This document shows positions 54,348 through 62,538 of a stretch of DNA of 64,000 bases, in pieces; positions within the stretch are counted from its first letter, which is position 1; every line of letters starts with the position of its first letter. Under the pieces are notes generated by a model. The model saw only the letters and a program-made list of their open reading frames with translations. It did no database searches and was not told where the DNA came from. The stretch comes from Pochonia chlamydosporia 170 (taxonomy: Eukaryota; Ascomycota; Sordariomycetes; Hypocreales; Clavicipitaceae). The stretch is from assembly GCF_001653235.2 (NCBI RefSeq), contig NW_019154056.1:1-64000 (forward strand). The letters are read 5' to 3'. Made by a program: the position numbers and the translations under genes.

Positions 54348-55250
54348 GGTGTGGAGGTGGTAACCTGTAGAGAGATTGAAGCCGATACTCGCGGTTTCTT
54401 TGGCGACGCGATAGTTGCCTCGGCGACTGGAGGCTCCACTGACAAGCCAAGTTGGGCTTTGTTGTGGTCCATGCGTGCTCCAGCGTGGCGGGGTTCTATT
54501 TCGGCTCAGGCTTTGTCCGGTAATTCGCCGAGGTTGGCATTGATACTGTGCCAATAATAACGCCTCTTGAAGTACTTTTTCACTGCCCAAAAACTGCGAA
54601 ATGAGATCTGCCATAAAAGGCTAGAGCACTTATTGATGCTTTGAATAGAGCCCATTCTGGGTGATTAGCGCAAGACTGGAGGGGTGATGAAGACTATTTT
54701 CAGCGGCTCAGTGCAGCGAAAATGGCTGTGCAAAGAACATCGCTAGAGAAATAAGGCTCAATTTCCGCTTTTAGTTGCTTGTTTCCTGGCAAGTGGCGAA
54801 AAGTGGAGAAACTGTTGTTTATTGAAACGCGCCGTAAGTGACAGCTATGACACTGAACGGCGACAAGGCTGTTCATGTTGGAAATGGTGGAAGGCAACGG
54901 ATGTCGTCAAGGACGTGCAATGCCAGCTTTGGCTTGTTATTAAATACGGCAGCAAGTGAGCATAGTGCGTGCCAAAATTGCAGCATGGTCAATCGGACAA
55001 TGTTCTTGAGATATCGCTTTGATGTCGGATTTGGGGTATTTCTACCCCGGACAATATTTGACAGGCGCGGAATTTTCAGCACATTCTCATTCTCACGGCA
55101 GGCGTGTCTCCACTTCATTCGCTACTACACATGCAAAGCAGCATCGCTACCAAACTACCGTAGATGCAGACCGGCTCCATGACGAACACAAAGAAGCCCT
55201 TCAATGAATCCGTTCCATTAAAAGAGTGGTTCCCAACTGATTCAGTTAAG
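54348..55250. other. Upstream region of the fusion gene, no other gene
   Basis: Includes the open extension of the fusion-gene frame to 54614, which has ATG codons and could be translated. Beyond it there are only short frames. Confidence 0.45.
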
Positions 55251-55255
55251 CTTAG

Positions 55256-55466
55256 TTTAGCGGGATGAGCCCGAGGGTGGCTCGGCTAGCGCTCTCGCCT
55301 TCCGCCCAGCTTCTGCCAGGCCGGGACCCACCACACCCGACTCTTTTCTCAATCTCTCAAGCTTCTCATCTTTCTTGTTTTCTTTTCTCTTGCTGCTCTA
55401 GCTTTAAGATACTCGTGGTAGTCGCTTAGGCAGTTGTCAATACACTTACTTGCTTGGACTGTTCCA
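55256..55466 (+). repeat. Solo LTR, family L1 (211 bp), perfect 5-bp target duplication
   Basis: Starts TTTAGCGGG (against TGTAACGGG in the 405 copy), shares the GAGCC...GGCTCGGC block and the 3' block with 'gatactcg...agttgtcaatac', and ends CTGTTCCA. The 5-mer cttag flanks both sides (55251-55255 and 55467-55471). Terminal decay indicates that it is older than the copy at 405. Confidence 0.85.
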
Positions 55467-55471
55467 CTTAG

Positions 55472-56179
55472 TCACCTACTAAGCTGAACAGCGCCTCGCG
55501 TCTCAGCAGTCACTTCGGGTTTGAACCCTGCCTGGTTCATTGTGTGTGCAATCGCTGACGAAGAGATATTGCCAATGGTGATCCAGCATTAGGCATGAAG
55601 AAGTCTGTAAGAATAAATTATCCCCACATTGCTAATATCGTTCCATGATTGGCTGCGTTGCCCATGCAACATGTTCAATTCTGCTAGAGTTGGATTTGTC
55701 TGTGCTCGTAGGCTTGCTGCTCGCGCTGCAGATCCACGTCGTGGGTGACGTAGCGATCCGGAAACTCGTTCGACTCTGCGACGAGGTTTGCTCTATTACT
55801 CACCGCCGCGCCTGACTCCGGAGTCACCTCTTGCCCAGCTGCGAGAAAACGAGAACAGTCTCGAGGCGAGTCGCCGCGGCTGACGACGACCGGGCGCAGA
55901 ACCAAGTGCCGCATTGTCAAACTGCCGACGGGCGGCCAAGGCATCGCAGCTCTACGGACCATCGCGGTCGCAATTGAAGCATCGTATCTGCCCGCGCACC
56001 ACCAGAGACAGCTGCAGGCCCTCGGCCACGTTCACGAGCTCCCGCAGGGGCGTGTCGTAGGTTTCCCAAGGTCCATCTATCGTAGGCATGTTACAGTCGA
56101 GGTCTGCTTGTGTGGTCAAGTACGGCCTCCTTGCGCTGTGCTCCTTGTCGTGGACGGCCTCACTACTCCGGCCTGCCGC
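55472..56179. other. Possible gene relic on minus strand
   Basis: Minus-strand frames 56233-55952 and 55962-55684 abut with a frame change ('DLDCNMPTIDGPWETYDTPL' and 'RDYVTHDVDLQREQQ'-like segments). They could be one decayed or intron-containing gene interrupted by the MITE at 56180. Not recognised. Confidence 0.35.
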
Positions 56180-56741
56180 CAGTGATGGATAGAAACGTAT
56201 TGAAACTGAAACAGAGCTCAGTGTCAGTTTCAATCACTGAAACGGAAGTCTGTTCCGGTTTCGTTTCATATGTTTCATATGTTTCATACTTATCCTTCAT
56301 CTGGCCGAGAAGCAACGTATGAACACGCTGTAAACTGGATAACTTGACCAATTATCTAGTTACTGAACTTGAATGACAATCTGCGTGACAAAACTCATCC
56401 GTGATGCCCTTCTTGCGCGGTTTGTCGAGGTCAGGTTTTCGCATCGTCGGATTTACAAAGTGGGGCTGACATTTCAAAGGTTCCGAGTCTGAGTTAAGTT
56501 CAGCATAAAAAGAGCGCTTTAAACAAGTTTGGTGGCATTTCAAAGCCAGATATGGAGATATTAAACCAGAGAATTGAATAGTGACATTTACATTGGGAGT
56601 TATGGCGATATTTATACTATATACTGAAATTTACTGAAACTCTGAAACTGAAACCGCAAGGCGTTTCAGTGAAACGATACAGAGCACAGTTTCATATCAT
56701 ATGAAACTGTATCTGAAACGTCTTGTTTCTATCCATCACTG
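56180..56741. mobile_element. Non-autonomous hAT MITE (562 bp), perfect 8-bp target duplication
   Basis: The left end CAGTGATGGATAGAAAC and the right end, reverse-complemented, are identical over these 17 bases. Both sub-terminal zones are packed with GAAACTGAAAC/GTTTCAGTTTC words. The 8-mer cctgccgc occurs immediately before (56172-56179) and after (56742-56749), as required for hAT insertion. There is no coding capacity. Ends and internal words match those of hAT-A at 39191 and 49930, so that family's transposase probably mobilised it. Confidence 0.93.
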
Positions 56742-57101
56742 CCTGCCGCGGTGGGAGGCACCAACTTTGGATGCTGCGTTGCCGTACAAATGTCGAGGCA
56801 TTCTCAAACTGGCATTGAGCTGGATTTTTATCTTTGTTCCTTACTCCTTCTTTGTACCGCAGCACTGGCGCTAAACGTAATGAAGATAGATGTTAAGCTG
56901 AAGGCCTTTGTCGGCAGATCATGATGTCAAAATGCAGCGGGGAAGGTTGTATGGCAAAACAGCTTCAACTGTAAATATGCTGACTATAAGCTATAATCCC
57001 CCGTCGGTAGGACCTACGCCCTTGGCAGTACAGTGCATAATTCAATAAACAGCTACAATTGCTCCCAGGTTGTGTCCCAGGTTGTGCCCTAGGTCGTACC
57101 A
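56742..57101. other. Spacer downstream of MFS gene, no gene seen
   Basis: Includes the 3' flank of the transporter gene. Nothing else recognised. Confidence 0.5.
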
Positions 57102-58940
57102 TTACGCAGGCGTCTCCCTCTCCTCCTCTCGCTTTTCCTCCTTGGCCTTCTGCAGCCGCAGAGACATCTTGACTGGATCCACGTCCGACTCCATGACGAG
57201 GTCAATCTCTTCGAGCGACAACCGACGAAACTCGGGGAAAAACTTCCACGTTCCCGCCAGCATGAGAATGTTGATGCCAATAAACAGAAAGTATACCTGT
57301 CAGAGAGTCAGCGGTGAGCAATACACCTAGAACCAATCTAGTTGGTACACAAACCTTCCACTTCAGATCCGCCAATGCCCGAGCGCCACCGTACGTCACG
57401 GAGAAGCCAAAGCAGTTTTGGAAAAACGAGTAGATGCCCATTCCCTTGGCGCGCTGGCGGTAGTGGAAGAGCTCGTTCGGGTAGACGTTGTGAACGATGG
57501 ACACTGCAAGTGTTAGACGGGGTAAAACTGCGTTCTCTCAGTAACTAGTACTTACCAAACATGCCGGTGCACATGTTAAACAGGTAGATGGTGACCACAA
57601 TCAGGATTCCCGTGGCGTGCTGGGCGATGCCGGCGCTAAAGAGGCCGCTGAAGAGGGACATAAAGCCAAAGAACAGAATGTAAAGCGCAATAGAGCCCAA
57701 CAGCAGGTATCTACGGCGGATCCTGTCGACAAACGTAGATCCGATTAATATAGAGACAAACGCCAAGGCGCTCTGTCCAAGGTTAATCGCCAGCTGCTGG
57801 TGCGAGTTAGTAATGTTGACCAGCTCGAGCACCGCAGGCAGGTACGCAGTAAGCAGCCCGGTTCCGTTCCACTGCTGGAACAGGCTGTAGAGGAATATGA
57901 TCCAGAGCCTTTTGCGCCCTGAACGCGAGCTCCAGAAGGTGCTAAAGTCCCACGGGTTGTTGTCCAGGCGCTCCAACGAGTCCTGGATCTGCTTAATCTC
58001 GGCCGACACGATAGGCTCGTCGACGTCGTCGGTCGTGGTGTGCAGCCTGGCAATAACCTGACGCGCCTTGTCCACCTTGCCTCTTGCCACGAGATAGCGA
58101 GGAGACTCCGGCGTGATGAGGTACACGAGCAGCATGACCAGGATGGATGGTCCCAGCTGCAGTAGGATGGGCATGCGCCAGCTCCAGTTGCCCGGAAGAT
58201 ACGAGCCGCCCAAGAGCGCACAGGCAATGACGATGCCACCAATGTAATAGCCAGAGACGTAGATGCCCACCACCATGGCGCGACAGCCTGCCGGAGCAAT
58301 CTCATTCATGTACAGGGGGCCAACGTTGGCAGTCAAGGAGGCGCCGACGCCCGCGAAGACACGGCCCATGATGAAGCAGACGTTGTTTCCGGAGGCGGCT
58401 TGCAGCACGACGCCGATGACCATGATTGCGTTTCCGAGAAACGTCACGCCGCGGCGACCGATGATGTCGGACAGCCACTGGAACAGACTGGCCGCTGCGT
58501 TGCCAATCGACATGGCCGAGACGATGATGGCAATGCCGGCTCCGCTGGTTCCCACGTTGAACTCGCTGCGGAACGCAGGCAGGGCAGCCAGGCCAGAGGT
58601 TACGGAACCATCGATGCCATATGCCGCGGTGCCTACAAAACGTCAGCCTTACATGCCCCTGAAATTACTTCACTTGTGGTTTGTAATTGTGGGTGTCAAG
58701 GGGGGGCGCTGTGGTCATACTCAAGCCTTGAACAATGATGCAAAAGATGATGCGCAGACCCGCTCGTGACTTCCACGAAAACGCCTCCCGCGATAGCTTG
58801 TCAAGATCAATGCGATTGAGCTCGTACTCGGCTTCCTCGACAAACTGCTCCTGTATCTTCTCCGACCCAACTTGCTGGAGAGTTTCAGCGTGAGCCGCCG
58901 TGACATTGTCACTTGGCGCAGTGCTGTTGTCACCAGCCAT
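57102..58940 (-). CDS. MFS sugar transporter
   Basis: Four minus-strand exons (58940-58721, 58632-57556, 57503-57355, 57296-57102) give 546 residues. The introns are GTATGA...CTGAC...TGTAG, GTAAGT...CTAAC...TGCAG and GTTTGT...CTGACAG. The acidic cytosolic N-terminus is followed by about twelve hydrophobic segments with sugar-porter signatures: 'DIIGRRG' after TM2, 'RVFAGVGASLTANVGPLYMNEIAPAGCRA', 'PESPRYLVARGKVDKARQV' in the central loop, 'FQQWNGTGLLTAYLP' in TM7, 'DRIRRRYLLLGS' and 'PNELFHYRQRAKGM'. The C-terminal 'FPEFRRLSLEEID' is typical of the lactose-permease-like fungal branch. It is divergent from an intracellular GH29 fucosidase, so a fucosyl-oligosaccharide or fucose is the likely cargo (inference). 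Location: plasma membrane. Confidence 0.92.
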
Positions 58941-59710
58941 GATGAATATTTCCTCAACGATCAATGAATACTAATTTATGTAAAAAAAAAAAATAATAAA
59001 AAAATAAAGGTAAATGTTTTGCCAGTGGCCCTCTAGCAAGGCTCTGTAGAGATACCCAACGCGTCAATAGCTCGTGAGGGTATTCCCACTATTTAAGCTT
59101 CCCCATGGGGGCAGAGCTAGGAATACCAGCCCAAGCCTTTCTTTCCCCGCAGCCTCATCAAGCTTACTCCAGTACTCCGAAAATGTGGCGCGCGAAAGCG
59201 CTGGTCACAGGTACCGGCACCAGATTGCCCGTCGGGTGGTTGCGTTACGACTCGCCAAAGCAATAGTTTCAAAAAACAACCGCCACTTTCTGCCTTCAGC
59301 TGGACCTTGCCGACGGGTATTGGCATTAAATTTTACGACAAAAGAAATGACCCCGCGCAGCAACTACTCGCATAAGGGGCGTCGTTGGATGTATTGGTAC
59401 CGTCGGGCAGTGCCATTAACTGCCACTGCCAATAAGAACCTGAGATGGCCGGTGGCAGAGTGAGTTAACTAAACCACCCATAACCGGGACATCCGTCGGA
59501 TCAAGCCGACGATGCAACCCCTCCTCTATTTAAGCCACCAGCTGAGCTGTCATGCACAACACATTCAAATTCTCATGTCCACTTATGAGGCACTCTTAAC
59601 TTTTGGCTTTCTTGACTTTCTTCTTCTTCGACCACTCTGTACCTCCAACAAGACTCGGTCAGCCATAGAATTGAATTTTGGCCGCAACTGCCTCGCATCC
59701 ATCCGCCACC
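58941..59710. promoter_or_regulatory. Bidirectional promoter with four CCGTCGG/CCGACGG sites
   Basis: 770 bp between the divergent transporter and fucosidase starts. The 7-mer CCGTCGG or its complement occurs at 59229, 59310, 59400 and 59493, against about 0.1 expected by chance in this length. A T-rich tract on the transporter's coding strand (58981-59010) lies 40-70 nt before its ATG, typical of fungal core promoters. The paired half-sites suggest a Zn2Cys6 activator (inference). Confidence 0.5.
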
Positions 59711-61003
59711 ATGGCCTCCAACACCCAGCAGCCAGACCTCCAATGGTTCACCTCAGCACGGCTGGGAATGTTCATCCACTGGGGCCTCTACTCTCTCCCA
59801 GCCCGTCACGAGTGGGTCATGAGCAAGGAGAAGATTCCCGCCGACGAGTATGAAAGGTACATGCAATACTTCAACCCGGATCTATACGACCCCGTACAAT
59901 GGGCCAAGGACGCTAAAGCCGCCGGCATTAAGTATGTGGTCCTGACCACCAAGCATCATGAAGGGTTCGCCCTCTGGGATACCCAAGTCAGCGACTATAA
60001 CATCATAAACTCGCCATTCGGCAAGGATGCCTTGCGCATGTTTGTCGACGCTATGCGAGCCGAAGGCCTGCATGTGGGCTTCTACCACTCCCTTATTGAC
60101 TGGCATCATCCGGACTTTACCATTGACGGATTTCACCCTGACCGAGATCGCCCGGATAGGGAGGAGCGCAATAAGGGCCGGGACATGGCCAAGTACCGTG
60201 AATTCCTGCACGCGCAAGTCAGGGAGCTGCTCACCAACTACGGCAAGATTCACTACTTATTCTTTGACTTTTCCTACCGCGAAGACTGGCCGGACAAGCC
60301 AGAGAAGGGCGGCAAGGGCCGCGACGACTGGGCATCAGAGAAACTGCTAGACATGGTCCGCACGCTGCAGCCAGGAATCGTTGTCAACGACCGTCTGGAT
60401 ATCCCCGGCGATATCGTCACGCCCGAGGGATACCAACCCACTAAGCCCATGGAGAGGGACGGCAGGGAGGTCGTCTGGGAGGCATGCCAGACCCTCAACG
60501 GCAGCTGGGGCTACGACCGCGACAACCACGACTACAAGTCCGTGCCGTTGCTGGTCCGCATGCTTGTCGACACCGTCTCCAACAATGGAAACATACTGCT
60601 GAACGTCGGCCCTACAGCTCGTGGCAACTTCGACGCCAATGCGTCAAAGGCCCTATCTGACCTTGCGGACTGGATGAGCGTGCACTCGCGGTCCATCTAC
60701 GGCTGCGGTCACTCGTCCCTCACGCCGCCCAAGGACGTGCGGTACACGCAGAGCGGCAAGAGGCTGTTTGTGCACGTATTTGCCTGGCCGTTTGAGTTTA
60801 TGCACTTGCCGGGCCTGGCTGGCAAAGTGGCATACGCGCAACTGCTCCACGACGCGAGCGAGATCAAGATAATTCAGCTGGATGCCGAGGCACCCGTAAC
60901 CTCCATACACATGCGCGCAGACTCCAAGGACACGCTGACGTTGAAGCTTCCCATCAGAGAGCCAGGGGTGGCCGTGCCGGTGATAGAGCTGTTCCTCAAG
61001 TAG
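59711..61003 (+). CDS. Cytosolic GH29 alpha-L-fucosidase, intronless
   Basis: ATG at 59711 in a strong context (gccaccATGG), 430 residues, no intron and no signal peptide. GH29 features in order: 'DLQWFTSARLGMFIHWGLYSLPAR', 'YVVLTTKHHEGFALWDT' (HHxGF), 'LHVGFYHSLIDWHHPDF', 'YLFFDFSYRED' (Asp at the nucleophile position), 'VWEACQTLNGSWGY' and 'GNILLNVGPTARGNF'. A short beta domain ends the protein. Its closest style is that of bacterial GH29 enzymes. With no introns, unlike its four-exon neighbours, horizontal acquisition is plausible but unproven. It should hydrolyse imported alpha-fucosides inside the cell, coupled to the divergent MFS transporter. Confidence 0.93.
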   Translation: MASNTQQPDLQWFTSARLGMFIHWGLYSLPARHEWVMSKEKIPADEYERYMQYFNPDLYDPVQWAKDAKAAGIKYVVLTTKHHEGFALWDTQVSDYNIINSPFGKDALRMFVDAMRAEGLHVGFYHSLIDWHHPDFTIDGFHPDRDRPDREERNKGRDMAKYREFLHAQVRELLTNYGKIHYLFFDFSYREDWPDKPEKGGKGRDDWASEKLLDMVRTLQPGIVVNDRLDIPGDIVTPEGYQPTKPMERDGREVVWEACQTLNGSWGYDRDNHDYKSVPLLVRMLVDTVSNNGNILLNVGPTARGNFDANASKALSDLADWMSVHSRSIYGCGHSSLTPPKDVRYTQSGKRLFVHVFAWPFEFMHLPGLAGKVAYAQLLHDASEIKIIQLDAEAPVTSIHMRADSKDTLTLKLPIREPGVAVPVIELFLK

Positions 61004-61445
61004 ACGGCATTAGTTTTGCTGACTATGATGGTGATGTATGTCCTGAATCACTAGGCGCAGGGGCTTTAAAATTTTGAGCCTACAATGGTAGGATCATCTC
61101 AATCTAGCAGAGTGGAGGATGATGCAGCCAATCACAGGGCGACGTTAGTAATGTGGGGATAATATTCTTACAGAATAGTTTCATGCTTGATTATGGCAGG
61201 CTATAGGGGTCACTGTTGCAAAACCGCCAAAACCACGACCAGAATGCCAAATTCGGTTAGCTGCGCCAGTTCTTGACCCACGGTACATTGCTGCATGTAC
61301 TTCAGCCCACGTTCCTTAGTTTTTTGGCTTTCACGAAAGGACATTGTCATGTCAGCGGGTCCGCTGCGGACCAGCAGGGTTTTATTTCATTTCACTCAGC
61401 GACTTGACACATGGATGTGGTGGTTTGATTTGACATAACCAATGC
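61004..61445. other. Convergent 3' spacer, no gene seen
   Basis: Lies between the fucosidase stop and the stop of the minus-strand gene at 61446. It contains 'ggtccgctgcggacc', a 15-bp palindrome at about 61359-61373. Confidence 0.5.
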
Positions 61446-62321
61446 TTAATTATCCTCATTCCCTTCGTCTTCATCTTCCTCTTCCTCTATCTCCTCTTCG
61501 TCCCGCTGAGTGAGCTGTTGATGGTTGAGTCAGTAGTAAATTACACCCGATGTCCTCATCATACTCACAATCCACAGCTTCACAGCCTCAGCAATGGCCT
61601 CAGCGATGGTCTCCAGCGCTATAACCTTTCTCCCTTCGAGGCCTTTCTCTGCTACCTCGCCAAACGAAGCCAACGCAGGAACTTGGGCTGGAGTGGCGGG
61701 AGAGGCCGCACCATTACCCCAGGCTCGTAACTGTTGTGCTGCGCGCTGTGCAGCTGCGCGCCAGGCGCCATCCGGATCGTCATCTGCGCCGCTGCGCCGT
61801 CGGTTCAGGTCCCAAAAAGCTCGTACAGCAGCACGAGCTCCAGGGGGGACCTAGAGAGCTTGGTTAGTAACTCATTACTCGGCAGTATAGAGATTGCTTT
61901 ACCGGCTTGCATGTGTGGCCGTTCTTTGCGCAGTCCCAGCATACAGCACCAGTATCTATCCCATACATGTCAGCATAGCAGGTGTGACCTGATTCAACCA
62001 AGCGTACTGTCCTGAGAGGCACATTCATGGCCTGGCGATTTGGTGGCGCGGGTGACGCAGGGGCGGCATGGGAAGTCACGCACTGCGCCGCGGGGAGGAG
62101 CCTTCTTTGTGTGTTTCTTCTTCTGTTTGGGAAGCAAAATTAGCAGTTGTCACTTCGCAAGAGGGCCTCCTGGATCGTACGGTGATTTTAGATGGGGATT
62201 TGCGGACGTCGGGTTGGGACAATCTTTTCCTTTTGATAGTGACGTTCCTGCTGCGAGAGCCTCCCTCTGTCGTGTTTGCGGTTGCTGTTTCGCTCACGTC
62301 GACGGAATCTGTTGTGGGCAT
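61446..62321 (-). CDS. Unrecognised four-exon protein with Cys motif and acidic tail
   Basis: Exons 62321-62154, 62082-61903, 61850-61569 and 61514-61446, all in phase 0, give 232 residues. The introns are GTGACA...GCTAAT...GCGCAG, GTAAAG...TACTAAC...CTAG and GTGAGT...CTGAC...AACAG. The N-terminus is basic ('IKRKRLSQPDVRKSPSK'). The centre has 'GHTCYADMYGIDTGAVCWDC' followed by 'AKNGHTCKPV', a C-x13-C-x2-C-x6-C pattern suggesting metal binding. The tail is almost pure Glu/Asp ('RDEEEIEEEEDEDEGNEDN'). Similar small Cys-containing proteins of unknown role are frequent in fungal accessory DNA. The first intron is the least certain: an alternative frame through it (PCRPCVTRATKSPGHEC) also looks Cys-rich. 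Nuclear location is a guess from the charge pattern. Confidence 0.6.
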
Positions 62322-62538
62322 GACTCTCTTGTGGCTAACTAGTCTTTTGAGGGGTATGATGGCACGAAAGGGAAGCTGGGAACTAGATTGGAAGAGACTT
62401 AAGTTCTGCTAAATATTCGGGTGATGAGCGGCATCGATCTGTTCCTGGTCTGGGCGATGTTCCGCCAATAGCCCTGGAACTGATCCGCAGCGGATCAGTT
62501 GCACCACCGAAGCGGGGTAGTGCGGTCACCATTTTGTA
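62322..62538. other. Spacer between divergent genes
   Basis: Contains 'actgatccgcagcggatcagt' near 62470-62491, a palindrome of about 21 bp. Otherwise nothing. Confidence 0.5.

Noticed and set aside
54055..54363. Plus-strand Ser/Arg-rich frame opposite the coiled coil
   Set aside because: Antisense of the repetitive RQRAE coding sequence in the fusion gene.
55490..55560. Possible tRNA: 'cgggtttgaaccctg' resembles a T-arm
   Set aside because: No A-box, acceptor stem or cloverleaf could be formed; it lies in L1 flanking sequence.
57745..58305. 186-codon minus frame inside the transporter
   Set aside because: Out-of-frame shadow of exon 2; Ser/Arg/Cys-rich with no motif.
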